NCBI GenBank assembly: GCA_051861445.1
Contig: JBHYCS010000009.1
Coordinates: 1-64,000, forward strand
Length of the DNA stretch: 64,000 nt
Reading direction: 5' to 3'
Origin: Parasediminibacterium sp051861445
GTDB taxonomy: Bacteria; Bacteroidota; Bacteroidia; Chitinophagales; Chitinophagaceae
Part shown: in pieces, positions 1-9,406 of the stretch
How positions within the stretch are numbered: position 1 is the stretch's first letter
Layout of the letters: every line of letters starts with the position of its first letter
The notes under the pieces: generated by a model
What the model was told of the DNA's origin: nothing
The model's input: only the letters and a program-made list of their open reading frames with translations
Databases searched by the model: none
Translations under genes and position numbers: made by a program

Positions 1-64
1 TGAACTAAAATTCGCAAAACTGAAATCTGAACGAACTAATTTTTTTGCAGCCAACTCAAATATA

Positions 65-151
65 TGCGTATTTGTACGTCGTGCAAATAATTTTAATTAA
101 TTGATAATCAATGTTTTTATACTTCGTATATAAAATATCAATGGTGCGTAT
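65..151. repeat. Palindrome-rich stretch at the 3' side of the integrase gene
   Basis: This non-coding stretch holds a 19-bp near-perfect palindrome at 70–88 (arms ATTTGTAC and GTGCAAAT around GTC), a short hairpin TATAC-TTC-GTATA at 118–130, and two copies of TGCGTAT at 65–71 and 145–151. It lies just beyond the stop codon of a tyrosine recombinase. It could be a recombination site for that enzyme or simply its terminator region; the sequence alone does not decide. Confidence 0.3.
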
Positions 152-156
152 ATTTA

Positions 157-1440
157 TTACCAATCTAGTTCTCCTGATCGCATTAACTCGTCTAGTGGAT
201 TCGGAATATTAATCAATTGCTCTTTTTTAACATGCAAATATCGCTCTGTTGTTTTAATACTAAAATGTCCTAACAAATCTTTTATATATCTTATGTCTAT
301 TCCTTTTTCCAATAGATGTGTGGCAAAACTATGTCTTAAGCTATGTATGCCTACACTTTTTAATATGCCTGCCTGATCTTTCGATAATTGAAATATTTTT
401 TGTGCACTTCGTACACTGTATGCCTCACCTGCAACAAACGGATTTTCAAATAAATACACTTGTGGTCTTGGTGTGCATTGTGCTAAATATGCTCGTAAAA
501 TGTCTAACAATAAAATACCCAAACCTACATAGCGATCTTTTTTCCCTTTTGCTTTTTCTACAAAAATTTGCATCCGATTGCTATCAATGTCTCTTATTTT
601 AATATTTACTACTTCACTAACCCTTAATCCTGCACTGTATGCAGTAAACAAAATGGCTTTATGTTTTAAATTAGTAACGGCTCTAAATAAACGTCCTATT
701 TCTCTTTCACTTAATACTTTAGGAAGTTGCAAATGTTTTTTGGGTCGTGGTATTTCGTAAAAAAACTTTTCTCTTTTTAAAACCTGCTCATAGTAAAATT
801 TTAATGCATTAATTCTACTATGTATGGTTGCCTCTTTTACGTGCAAATATTCGATGCAATATTTTAAATAATTTTTTATTCGCTCCGTATTCATTTCATC
901 TGCAGAATGATGTTTTAAGATTTGTAAAAACAGCGACATTTCTCCTAAATATGTTTTAATCGTACTGCTACTGTAAGATTTAAGAATAAGCTGTTCTTTC
1001 ATATTTACCAATACATGCCTGTTAGTTGGATGTATTCGGCTATTTTCATTAACCGATACGGTTAATTGCAGATCATTCTGAAAAGTGGTATTGGTAAACG
1101 TGTTGCTTTGAGGTATTACTTCTTGTGTAAGTGTAGGTTGCTTATTTCGTTTAATGAGATATTGCCTTAAAGAAGTATTATCAATAGTTGCTTTTGTAAA
1201 AAGTTGACGACGGATTAATATATAATTCTCTTTCTTTAAAGGTAAAAGCCAACTTTTATAAGTAGCACTAAATTGCGTACCTGGCAATTTCTTAATTGCA
1301 GCATTCAGCATTTCTGTTTTTTCAAATTCTACACTTATCCATTCTCTGTTTCTGTGTGTAATACAGTGCAGTTTTACTAATGGCATCGATTTCATGTGTA
1401 TAGTTTTTACAGCTTCGCCACAACAGTCACATTTATACAA
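157..1440 (-). CDS. Tyrosine recombinase/integrase (XerC/D-like)
   Basis: Site-specific recombinase of the tyrosine (phage integrase) family, cutting and rejoining DNA through a phosphotyrosine intermediate. The catalytic set is visible: R273 in AGLRVSE, a lysine near 299–301, H366 and R369 in HSLRH, H392 in LLGH, and nucleophile Y401 in TTERYLHV. A SAM-like core-binding domain spans about 145–230. An extra N-terminal domain (about 20–95) is of the kind often found on Bacteroidota integrases. The start is uncertain: the first residues MYKCDCCGEA look unlike the family, and M19 (position 1386) is a good alternative. There are no other mobile-element genes beside it, so it is either a resident recombinase or a remnant of an integrated element whose remainder lies outside the window. 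Confidence 0.9.
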   Translation of the reverse strand: MYKCDCCGEAVKTIHMKSMPLVKLHCITHRNREWISVEFEKTEMLNAAIKKLPGTQFSATYKSWLLPLKKENYILIRRQLFTKATIDNTSLRQYLIKRNKQPTLTQEVIPQSNTFTNTTFQNDLQLTVSVNENSRIHPTNRHVLVNMKEQLILKSYSSSTIKTYLGEMSLFLQILKHHSADEMNTERIKNYLKYCIEYLHVKEATIHSRINALKFYYEQVLKREKFFYEIPRPKKHLQLPKVLSEREIGRLFRAVTNLKHKAILFTAYSAGLRVSEVVNIKIRDIDSNRMQIFVEKAKGKKDRYVGLGILLLDILRAYLAQCTPRPQVYLFENPFVAGEAYSVRSAQKIFQLSKDQAGILKSVGIHSLRHSFATHLLEKGIDIRYIKDLLGHFSIKTTERYLHVKKEQLINIPNPLDELMRSGELDW

Positions 1441-1685
1441 ATGTTTTTAACCGTTATTGCAACAAATAGCAGTTGTTTAGAAAGAAAGAAAAGTGTTTGT
1501 AAACATCGCTACATTGAGCATACTAAAATATATAAATAAAATGGAGTACAAAAAATATATTACGCTTTTTTCGATTTTTTTTATTGACGTTCTTTTCTAA
1601 AAAATAGTAATCGACATAAATACAAGTCTTTAGTTTTAATACCTTCAATAATAAATAGTATTGTAAACAAAAGAAAGGGTTGAAA

Positions 1686-2528
1686 ATGCAAACAGAAAAT
1701 AAAACACCCATCGAAACCTTGCACCTATTTTCAAAATTAGATGCTTTGTTGATAGATGTTTTACAGGGTTTAACAATTGAAGAGTGGCTGAAACCAACTG
1801 TTGCCAAACTTTGGTCGGTTAAAGACGTTGCTGCACATTTGTTAGATGGTAATTTAAGAACTCTTTCAATTGCTAGAGATCAATTTTCATTAAATCCGAA
1901 TACTTCGATAGAATCGTACACCGATTTAGTTGGCTATTTAAATGAACTGAATAAAACTTGGGTTATTGCAGCCAAAAGATTAAGTCCTCAAGTTTTAATA
2001 CAATTATTAGAAACTTCTGGTAAAGAATATGTAGCATATCTTAAAACATTACAGCCTTTTGAAAATGCTATTTTTTCGGTTGCATGGGCTGGTGAATCAG
2101 TATCGGCTAATTGGTTTCATATTGCTAGAGAGTATACAGAAAAATTTATTCATCAACAACAAATAAGAGATACTGTTGGTAAACAGGCTTTATTTACAAA
2201 AGAGCTTTTTTATCCTTTTATTGATACACTTATGTGTGGACTTCCACATACATTCAGAAATACAATTGCACCTGAAAATACTATCATTACTGTAGTAATA
2301 TTAACAGAAATTGGTGGTAGATGGAACTTGGTTAAAACAAATAATGGCTGGCAATTAAATAAAGAACTTTTAACAACAGCAAACGCTACGTTAAAGATTG
2401 ATCCTTCTATAGCATGGCAACTATTTTCAAAAGCAATTACACCAGCCGAAGCGATGCCACTTGTTGAAATTATTGGCAATCAAACTTTAGGAAAAGTGGT
2501 TTTAGAATTGGTTGCTTTTATGGCATAG
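1686..2528 (+). CDS. DinB/maleylpyruvate isomerase-type (MDMPI N) family protein
   Basis: A 280-residue protein whose first 150 residues look like the four-helix DinB/MDMPI fold, with the typical stretch EEWLKPTVAKLWSVKDVAAHLLDGN (here split: W at about 35 and 44, then the DVAAHLLDG helix). The histidines expected for metal binding in this fold are present in AAHLLDG and around FHIAREYTEKFIHQQQIR. The C-terminal half resembles the small SCP-like or MDMPI C-terminal domain. Enzymes of this superfamily are metal-dependent thiol transferases, but the substrate here cannot be read. The ATG at 1686 is preferred over the TTG two codons upstream; a purine-rich run precedes it. It is probably transcribed alone or with the glyoxalase-fold gene 36 bp downstream. 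Confidence 0.7.
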   Translation: MQTENKTPIETLHLFSKLDALLIDVLQGLTIEEWLKPTVAKLWSVKDVAAHLLDGNLRTLSIARDQFSLNPNTSIESYTDLVGYLNELNKTWVIAAKRLSPQVLIQLLETSGKEYVAYLKTLQPFENAIFSVAWAGESVSANWFHIAREYTEKFIHQQQIRDTVGKQALFTKELFYPFIDTLMCGLPHTFRNTIAPENTIITVVILTEIGGRWNLVKTNNGWQLNKELLTTANATLKIDPSIAWQLFSKAITPAEAMPLVEIIGNQTLGKVVLELVAFMA

Positions 2529-2564
2529 ATTTACCTACAATTTTTAATCAGCAAATAAATTTCA

Positions 2565-2918
2565 ATGCTTGTTGCTATTCATCCAAAATTACCCATGCGT
2601 AATAAAATCATCACTAAACAATTTTATATAGACCAATTAGGATTTATAGAAATTGGAAATATAGATTATGAAGGTTATTTGATGTTAAAAAAAGATGCTA
2701 TTGAAATTCATTTTTTTGAATTTAAAAATTTGAATCCCTATGAAAATGATGGGCAAGTGTATATACGAACCACTAATATTGATCAAGAATTCCAGCAACT
2801 ACTTTTGAAAAAATGTATTCATCCAAATGGAAGCTTAGCAGTAAAACCTTGGGGACAAAAAGAGTTTTCGGTTTTAGATCCTGATCATAATTTATTAACT
2901 TTTGGTGAAGCTGTTTAG
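2565..2918 (+). CDS. Glyoxalase/bleomycin resistance (VOC) superfamily protein
   Basis: A 117-residue single VOC domain. Visible hallmarks are an N-terminal strand followed by KQFYIDQLGFIEIG, the middle strand IEIHFFEF, and the C-terminal KEFSVLDPDHNLLTFGE that closes most bleomycin-resistance-type proteins. The family includes metal-dependent dioxygenases, isomerases and antibiotic-binding proteins; the compact form seen here is closest to the drug-binding or small-molecule-binding members. A histidine and a glutamate at the expected metal positions (IHFFE, FGE) are present, but no substrate can be assigned. It lies 36 bp downstream of the DinB-like gene on the same strand, so co-transcription is possible. 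Confidence 0.75.
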   Translation: MLVAIHPKLPMRNKIITKQFYIDQLGFIEIGNIDYEGYLMLKKDAIEIHFFEFKNLNPYENDGQVYIRTTNIDQEFQQLLLKKCIHPNGSLAVKPWGQKEFSVLDPDHNLLTFGEAV

Positions 2919-3099
2919 CAACATGTATTTCCTTTAATTTGATAAAACAATGCTTTAAGTTTTCTTAGCTACCATTCGTTTTTTAAACAGGCTTTCGCTC
3001 AATCAATCATTAAATATCAGCATGTATTTAATCAATTTTACTCATACAAAAATTATTTAATTCACTTCCGCTCCCTTATCTTCATCACAAAATAAAAAT

Positions 3100-4401
3100 G
3101 TGCAATTTTCCGAAGAACAAATATGGGCTTTAGCACCTGATGAAGCATCGAAAAAAGCAGGAAAAGATTTAGCTCATCCAGAAAAATGGATTAGCAAAGG
3201 TGCTAACGATGTAGCAATTTGGGGTGAATGTAAAGGTAGTGGTAGCAAACCTTATGAAACTCAAATTCATGTAGAAACCATCACATTTAAATGTAGTTGT
3301 CCGAGTAGAAAATTTCCTTGTAAGCATAGCATTGGATTACTCGTTTTATTTGTAAAAAATAAAAACTTTTTTACCGATTTGCATCCACCAAAATGGGTAA
3401 CGGATTGGTTAAATAAGAAAGCAGACCAAACGACAAAAAAAGTAGAACAAAAAGATAAACCTGTAGATGAATTTGCTCAAGCAAAAAGATTACAAGCAAG
3501 AGAACAATTGGTAGAAAATGGTATAGATGAACTTTTGCTTTGGATAAAAGATGTAGTTAAAAATGGCATTGTTTCTATGCCAGAAAACGGCACTTCTATT
3601 TTACACCATTTAGCAAAAAGAATGGTAGATGCAAAATCTCAAGGATTAGCATCGATACTTAAAAAAATGGCAGTAATAGATTATTATTCTGAAGGATGGG
3701 AAGAAAAATTTTTATCTCAACTTATACATCTTTACCTAATCATTTCTGGTTTTAAAAACAAAACCCATATTAATGAGTTATTGCTAGAAGATGTTCGAAG
3801 CAATATCGGATTTACAATTGCTCAAGAACAGTTAAAAACCAACCAAGGTATTACAGATAATTGGATGGTTATAGGAAAGCAAACCATACATGACGATGAT
3901 ATGGTGATTGAAAAAAATTGGCTATATGGTTGCTCAACAAAACAGTATGCATTAATTATACAATTTAGTGTTCGTTGGCAAATAAATAGTTTATTATTAA
4001 TGCCAGGAAGTTGTGTACATGCAACCTTGGTTTATTATCCATCTGCATGGCCATTACGTGCCATAATAAAAGAGCAGTTTGCATTAGTAGAAACACCAAA
4101 ACCTTTTGGATTCAATAAATGGAACGAAATAAGTTCTGTTATTAATAACAATAGAGCCAATATGCCTTTTATAATAGAAATGCCTTTTATAATACATCAA
4201 GTTCTTCCTGTTTTTTATCAAAACAAATGGTGGTTAAAAGATGAAGCACATACAATGGTTCGTATGCCAAATAATTTTACCGCTTTGTACACACTATTAG
4301 CAATTAGTGGCGGCCAAGCAATAGATGTAAGTGTGGTAGGTAATGGAGATATTTTTCAACCAATTGGTGTGTGGTTACACCATCAATTTTTTAGTTTTTA
4401 A
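3100..4401 (+). CDS. SWIM zinc-finger protein of the Yeh-type MoxR cluster (YehQ-like)
   Basis: The protein carries a SWIM zinc-finger motif, CxCx6CxH, at C65, C67, C74 and H76, followed by a charged linker and a 280-residue C-terminal region without an obvious known domain. SWIM fingers bind DNA or protein partners. It is the first gene of a same-strand block with DUF5691, a MoxR AAA+ ATPase, DUF5682 and a VWA protein, matching the gene content of the E. coli yehL/M/P/Q region where YehQ is the SWIM member. The start is a GTG at 3100: the overlapping ATG at 3098 is out of frame and an in-frame stop lies at 3058. The next gene follows after 3 bp, so translation is probably coupled. Its job within the cluster is unknown. 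Confidence 0.85.
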   Translation: MQFSEEQIWALAPDEASKKAGKDLAHPEKWISKGANDVAIWGECKGSGSKPYETQIHVETITFKCSCPSRKFPCKHSIGLLVLFVKNKNFFTDLHPPKWVTDWLNKKADQTTKKVEQKDKPVDEFAQAKRLQAREQLVENGIDELLLWIKDVVKNGIVSMPENGTSILHHLAKRMVDAKSQGLASILKKMAVIDYYSEGWEEKFLSQLIHLYLIISGFKNKTHINELLLEDVRSNIGFTIAQEQLKTNQGITDNWMVIGKQTIHDDDMVIEKNWLYGCSTKQYALIIQFSVRWQINSLLLMPGSCVHATLVYYPSAWPLRAIIKEQFALVETPKPFGFNKWNEISSVINNNRANMPFIIEMPFIIHQVLPVFYQNKWWLKDEAHTMVRMPNNFTALYTLLAISGGQAIDVSVVGNGDIFQPIGVWLHHQFFSF

Positions 4402-4404
4402 CGT

Positions 4405-5889
4405 ATGCAAGAATGGAATGTTATAGTACAAAATGCTTTGGTTGGCACTCAAAAAATGCCACTAACAATTCATGCTACAGATAGTCTGCTGAATAATGCT
4501 ATTGAAACAATTCAACTAAACACTTCGATAGATGATGAAGAACGTTTTTTACAAGTAGCAGCACTGGTTCATCAATATCAACTATCGGGTTTGCAATTTT
4601 ATACCAACCAAGAAGCTAACTTACCAATTGCAGAAAAAGAAACCTTGCAATATTGTAGTGCAACTGCTCAACAATTATTAGCAGATACATTGTTAGAAAA
4701 ACACGACGTGTTTTTTAACTTATGGTTGCAACTATGTTCAACAAAACAACAAATTGTAGCACCACATGTATTACCACAAATTTTACAAAAAGCTGCACAA
4801 CATAAAAGCTATCAACCACTTGTCATAGAATGTATGGGTAAAAGAGGCGAATGGCTTTGTAAACTGAATACAGAATGGCAGTTTGCTTTTTCTATTGCTG
4901 ATGAAGAAGTATGGCAAACAGGTACACAAACGCAACGAAAAAAATTACTGCAACAAATTAGTAATCAAAATATAGATCAAGCAATTGACATGTTGCAACA
5001 AACATGGTCGCAAGAAAATGCAGCAGCTAAAACAGCTTTTTTAGAAGCTATAGAAGAAGACATTCACTCACTTAAAAATACAAGTTGGTTAGAAGGTATA
5101 TTAATCGAAAAAAGCATTCAGGTAAAAAATAAAGCAATTCATTTATTAAAAAAAATACCTACTTCTTCTATTGTATTGCAATATGCAAGTGTGTTACAGC
5201 AATCTATTTCATTAAAAAAAGAAAAAATTTTATTAGGGCTTTCTTCTAAACAAGTTATTGAAATTCAGTTAACCAATAACTTGCCGGCAAGTATTTTTTC
5301 AACTGGCATTCAGCAGCTAAGTAATTCAAAAGAATTTACCGACGAAGCGTATATTATTTATCAATTATTACAACATACTCCACCTTCTTATCTAGAAGAA
5401 TGGCTACAATTAAATGCAGATACGATTATTCAATTTTTTATTCAGCAAAAAAATATTCAACCCTATTTATCAGCTTTAGTAAAATCAACATTACAGTTTA
5501 ACAATGTTGCTTGGGCAAATGCTATTATACAACAATCTCAAGTATTGTATATTCAGTTAATGCCATTATTATCGCAACAACAACAAGAAATATATAGCAA
5601 GCAATTATATAAGGGAAACGAGTTTGCAATAATCGAAAATGCCTATCATTGGAAGCAAGAATGGAGTGTAGAATTTACTAGTTTATTCTTTCAATTTGTA
5701 GCTGAAAATCCTAATATTCATGGCAATTATATTTATAAAGCTATTACTAATATTCCGTATGCTTCTATAGAAATTATTCATCAATTTTCGCCAAAAAACG
5801 AATATGAACTTGGTGTTTGGCAACAAACAAAAGAAGAAATAATTAGGCTATTACAACTAAAACAAAATATCATACAATCATTTCAATAA
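4405..5889 (+). CDS. DUF5691 family protein of the MoxR/VWA cluster
   Basis: A 494-residue, glutamine- and leucine-rich protein that appears entirely alpha-helical, with repeated amphipathic segments that look like HEAT-type repeats. There is no signal peptide and no membrane segment, so it should be cytoplasmic. I assign it to DUF5691 mainly from size, composition and position between the SWIM protein and the MoxR ATPase; proteins of this family travel with that cluster. No catalytic motif is visible, so a scaffold or substrate-adaptor role is the simplest guess. It begins 3 bp after the SWIM gene and ends 10 bp before the ATPase gene, so the three are almost certainly one transcript. Confidence 0.7.
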   Translation: MQEWNVIVQNALVGTQKMPLTIHATDSLLNNAIETIQLNTSIDDEERFLQVAALVHQYQLSGLQFYTNQEANLPIAEKETLQYCSATAQQLLADTLLEKHDVFFNLWLQLCSTKQQIVAPHVLPQILQKAAQHKSYQPLVIECMGKRGEWLCKLNTEWQFAFSIADEEVWQTGTQTQRKKLLQQISNQNIDQAIDMLQQTWSQENAAAKTAFLEAIEEDIHSLKNTSWLEGILIEKSIQVKNKAIHLLKKIPTSSIVLQYASVLQQSISLKKEKILLGLSSKQVIEIQLTNNLPASIFSTGIQQLSNSKEFTDEAYIIYQLLQHTPPSYLEEWLQLNADTIIQFFIQQKNIQPYLSALVKSTLQFNNVAWANAIIQQSQVLYIQLMPLLSQQQQEIYSKQLYKGNEFAIIENAYHWKQEWSVEFTSLFFQFVAENPNIHGNYIYKAITNIPYASIEIIHQFSPKNEYELGVWQQTKEEIIRLLQLKQNIIQSFQ

Positions 5890-5899
5890 AACTATTACC

Positions 5900-6979
5900 A
5901 TGTCTACCATTTTACGCAGTCATGCAGAACAAATGTTTGCTCAAGAATTAGAAGAATTAAAGAAGGCAGATACTGGCAAACGCCCACCTAATTGGCAACT
6001 TACGCCACAATCAGTGGTAGATTATTTAATGGGAAAAACATTAAAAAATGGATTTCAAGTATCTGCAAAATACATTGGCAACAGGCGTTTGATAGAAATT
6101 GCCGTAGCCACATTAACTACCGATAGAGCATTGCTTTTATACGGTTTACCTGGCACAGCAAAAAGTTGGGTAAGCGAACATTTAGCAGCAGCTATTAGTG
6201 GCACAAGTACGCTTATTATTCAAGGTACTGCAGGCACAAGTGAAGAGGCTATTAGATATGGTTGGAATTATGCTAAACTTTTATCTGAAGGACCAAGTGA
6301 AAATGCATTGGTTGAAACACCCATTATTCGAGGAATGAAAAATGGCAAAATTGTTCGAATAGAAGAACTAACACGTATTGGTGCCGATGTTCAAGATTCG
6401 TTGATTACCATTTTATCAGAAAAAATGTTACCAATTCCAGAGTTAAATACAGAAGTACAGGCAATACAAGGCTTTAATATTATAGCAACTGCCAATAACA
6501 GAGATAAAGGTGTAAACGAATTATCAAGTGCTTTAAAACGTAGATTCAACACCGTTATACTACCTGTTCCAGATTCGATAGATGAAGAAATAAACATTGT
6601 TCAACAACGTGTAGCTAGCTACGAAAAAACCATGCAACTACCTGTTGAAAAACCAGCACTAGAAGAAATAAAACGCATAGTTACCATTTTTAGAGAATTA
6701 AGAAATGGTATAACACTCGATGGCAAAACAAAAATAAAATCACCCTCTGGCACTTTAAGTACGGCAGAAGCCATTTCAGTTGTAAACAATGGATTAGCAA
6801 TGGCAGGCTATTTTGGCGATGGCACTTTAAAAGCCACTGATTTAGCTGCAGGAATTGTTGGTGCAGTAATTAAAGATCCGGTTCAAGATAAAATTGTGTG
6901 GCAAGAATATATTGAAACCGTAATCAAAACAAGAGATCAATGGAAAGACATTTACCGAGCTTGTAGAGATGCTTTTTAG
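5900..6979 (+). CDS. MoxR-type AAA+ ATPase (YehL-like)
   Basis: An AAA+ ATPase of the MoxR group, which act as ring-forming remodelling chaperones, usually together with a VWA protein. Walker A is at 82–89 (GLPGTAKS with K88). The Walker B-like segment IVRIEEL at 151–157 has glutamate where most MoxR proteins have aspartate. Sensor 1 is IATANNRD with N200, and the arginine finger candidates are R214/R215 in ALKRRF. The length of 359 residues fits the YehL subgroup. It sits third in the block, 10 bp after DUF5691 and 140 bp before DUF5682. The partner to look for is the VWA protein at the end of the cluster. Confidence 0.92.
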   Translation: MSTILRSHAEQMFAQELEELKKADTGKRPPNWQLTPQSVVDYLMGKTLKNGFQVSAKYIGNRRLIEIAVATLTTDRALLLYGLPGTAKSWVSEHLAAAISGTSTLIIQGTAGTSEEAIRYGWNYAKLLSEGPSENALVETPIIRGMKNGKIVRIEELTRIGADVQDSLITILSEKMLPIPELNTEVQAIQGFNIIATANNRDKGVNELSSALKRRFNTVILPVPDSIDEEINIVQQRVASYEKTMQLPVEKPALEEIKRIVTIFRELRNGITLDGKTKIKSPSGTLSTAEAISVVNNGLAMAGYFGDGTLKATDLAAGIVGAVIKDPVQDKIVWQEYIETVIKTRDQWKDIYRACRDAF

Positions 6980-6990
6980 TAACCCAACAA

Positions 6991-7064
6991 AACTGCTACT
7001 ATTTGGCTGCCGTTGCGTCGCACTCTTGTACGGTTTATTCGCTATTCAACATAAAATAGCAGTT
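6991..7064. repeat. GC-richer element with terminal inverted repeats inside the MoxR operon
   Basis: Between the ATPase gene and DUF5682 lies a 74-bp segment bounded by AACTGCTA (6991–6998) and its complement TAGCAGTT (7057–7064). Its centre is noticeably richer in G and C than the surrounding DNA and includes CCGTTGCGTCGCACTC. It has the layout of a REP-like or miniature non-autonomous element. Only one copy is seen in this window, so repetition is not shown. It might also fold as an mRNA structure that adjusts expression of the downstream genes. Confidence 0.35.
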
Positions 7065-7119
7065 CTCTAAATAGTAAAAACAGCAACTCAATTGATTCGT
7101 TTTTATACATCACTTATCA

Positions 7120-9366
7120 TTGTTTATGGCAATACATATTTTAGGCATACGACATCATGGACCAGGTTCTGCAAAAAATGTACTTGCATTTTTAGAACAA
7201 CATCAACCAGACATTATTTTAATTGAAGGCCCACCTGAAGCAGATGCTTTATTACCTTTTTTACGCAATAATCAAGTTGAGCCTCCTGTTGCCATATTGG
7301 CCTATCAAACAGATAATATTCAGCAAGCAGTTTATTATCCGTTTGCCATTTTTTCGCCAGAATGGCAAGCCATGCAATATGCATCAAAAGCCAATATTCA
7401 TGCACGTTTTATAGATTTACCATTAACACATTGGTTGGCATTATCATCGCAAAACGAAAGTGAAAATTCAGACACCAATTCTCAACAAGAACAAACATCT
7501 ATTCATCATTCATCATTTACTTCACTTCAAAAAAACAGTACACACCATTTAGCAACTATTGCAGGTTTTACCAACGAAGAATCTTGGTGGGAGCAAATGT
7601 TTGAACAGCGACAAAACAATACCCAAGTATTTGAAGCCGTTAGTGAGGCTATGCATGCATTAAGAGAAAACAATGCACATAATAGCGACAAAGAAGAACA
7701 ACTTAGAGAAGCTTGGATGCGTAAAATGATACGCTTGGCAGAAAAAGAAATGTTTCAAAACATAGTAGTTATTTGTGGTGCATGGCATGTTCCTGCTCTT
7801 ACAAAAATGCCTCCTGCAAAAGGTGACAATGCATTACTAAAATCGTTGCCAAAAGTAAAAATAGAAGCTACTTGGATTCCTTGGACTTACGACAGATTAA
7901 GCATGTATAGTGGTTATGGAGCTGGCATTCAATCACCAGGATGGTATCATCACAAATGGCTACATCCTACAGATGATGGCACTTTATGGATGACTAAAGT
8001 GGCAAAACTTTTTAGAGATAAACAAATAGATGTTTCTGTTGCACATGTAATAGAATCTGTTCGTTTAGCCAATGCATTATCTGCATTAAGAAACATTTCA
8101 TCAGTTGGTTTAGATGAACTAAATGAAGCTACCTTAAGTGTTGTGTGTAATGGTGAGGCAATTTTACTCGATTTAATAAAGAAAGAATTAATTGTAAGTA
8201 ATACCATAGGAAGTGTTTCTGAAAATGTTCCGAAGCCACCTTTACAAGTAGATATTGAAAAGTTGCAAAAGAAATTACGCTTACCTATCAATCCTGATGC
8301 AAAAGAATATTTACTCGACTTGCGTAAAGAAAACGATTTAGAACGTAGTATTTTTTTACATCGACTTCATTTGCTAGAAATTTTTTGGGGACAAAAAAAA
8401 TACAGCAGCGGCAAGGGTACTTTTAAAGAAAGTTGGCAACTACAATGGCAACCATCTTTTGTAATTCAGATAATTGAAAAAGGTGTTTGGGGCAACACTG
8501 TTGAAGAAGCTAGCAATGCTTGGCTAATGCATCAATGCAACACATTTACTCAACTTTCAGATATTACCGCTCTTTTAGAAAATGTAATTCCTGCCAATTT
8601 ATCTACTGCTGCTACTGCAATTGCCAATAGAATAGTTACCGTAGCTGCAGCCACCAACGATGTGTTACAACTTGTTTCTGTTTTACCTAGTTTAGTTGGC
8701 ATAATGCGTTATGGAAATGTTAGAAAAACCGATGCCGAAATGGTAAGAGCAATTGCCGAAAGTATGATTACAAGAGTATGCATTGGTTTACCTACTGCTT
8801 GCTGTGGCATTAACGAAGAAACAGCCTTACAACTAACCGATAATTGTGTAAGTATTAATCATAGCATTCATATGCTACAAGATTCAAACTATATACAAGA
8901 ATGGACTATTTGTTTACAACAAATCGCTTTTCAAAACAATGCAGCAGCCATTATACGTGGATTTGCAGCAAGGCAATTAATGGATGAAAAAGTTATAGAA
9001 GAAAACACTTTACACAATTTATTCTATAGTAGTTTAAGTAGTGCTTTACCTATTGCTGATGCTGCTGCTTGGCTCGAAGGATTTTTAAAAGGTAGTGGTA
9101 CTTTACTTTTACTAAATCATCAATTATGGCAAATCGTAAATAGTTGGGTAGAGCAATTAAGTGAAGAACGATTTATACAAGCACTACCATTATTGAGGCG
9201 TACGTTTAGCAATTTTAGTGCAGCTGAAAGAAGAAAGCTAGGCGAAAAAGTTAAAAACGATGGTAAAATAGAAATAACAAATCTCACTAATGCAAACGAT
9301 TTTAACGAGCAACAAGCAGAAAAAGCAATTCCTGTAGTGATGCAGTTATTGGGCTATTCGAAGTAA
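7120..9366 (+). CDS. DUF5682 family protein (YehM-like) of the MoxR/VWA cluster
   Basis: A 748-residue protein close in size to E. coli YehM. It opens with HILGIRHHGPGSAKNVLAFL, a stretch rich in conserved-looking His, Gly and Ser, followed by DIILIEGPPEAD. Another conserved-looking piece is VVICGAWHVPAL near 205–218, which together with the opening suggests a TraB/EreA-like alpha/beta core with His and Glu in an active site; this comparison is from memory and tentative. The C-terminal 350 residues are helical. The gene is separated from the ATPase by a 140-bp gap containing an inverted-repeat element, and precedes the VWA gene by 40 bp. It may be the enzyme or effector component of the cluster. 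Confidence 0.8.
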   Translation: MFMAIHILGIRHHGPGSAKNVLAFLEQHQPDIILIEGPPEADALLPFLRNNQVEPPVAILAYQTDNIQQAVYYPFAIFSPEWQAMQYASKANIHARFIDLPLTHWLALSSQNESENSDTNSQQEQTSIHHSSFTSLQKNSTHHLATIAGFTNEESWWEQMFEQRQNNTQVFEAVSEAMHALRENNAHNSDKEEQLREAWMRKMIRLAEKEMFQNIVVICGAWHVPALTKMPPAKGDNALLKSLPKVKIEATWIPWTYDRLSMYSGYGAGIQSPGWYHHKWLHPTDDGTLWMTKVAKLFRDKQIDVSVAHVIESVRLANALSALRNISSVGLDELNEATLSVVCNGEAILLDLIKKELIVSNTIGSVSENVPKPPLQVDIEKLQKKLRLPINPDAKEYLLDLRKENDLERSIFLHRLHLLEIFWGQKKYSSGKGTFKESWQLQWQPSFVIQIIEKGVWGNTVEEASNAWLMHQCNTFTQLSDITALLENVIPANLSTAATAIANRIVTVAAATNDVLQLVSVLPSLVGIMRYGNVRKTDAEMVRAIAESMITRVCIGLPTACCGINEETALQLTDNCVSINHSIHMLQDSNYIQEWTICLQQIAFQNNAAAIIRGFAARQLMDEKVIEENTLHNLFYSSLSSALPIADAAAWLEGFLKGSGTLLLLNHQLWQIVNSWVEQLSEERFIQALPLLRRTFSNFSAAERRKLGEKVKNDGKIEITNLTNANDFNEQQAEKAIPVVMQLLGYSK

Positions 9367-9406
9367 AACGATAGATGTTATTTTATCACAACACAAATTT
9401 TTAGAA

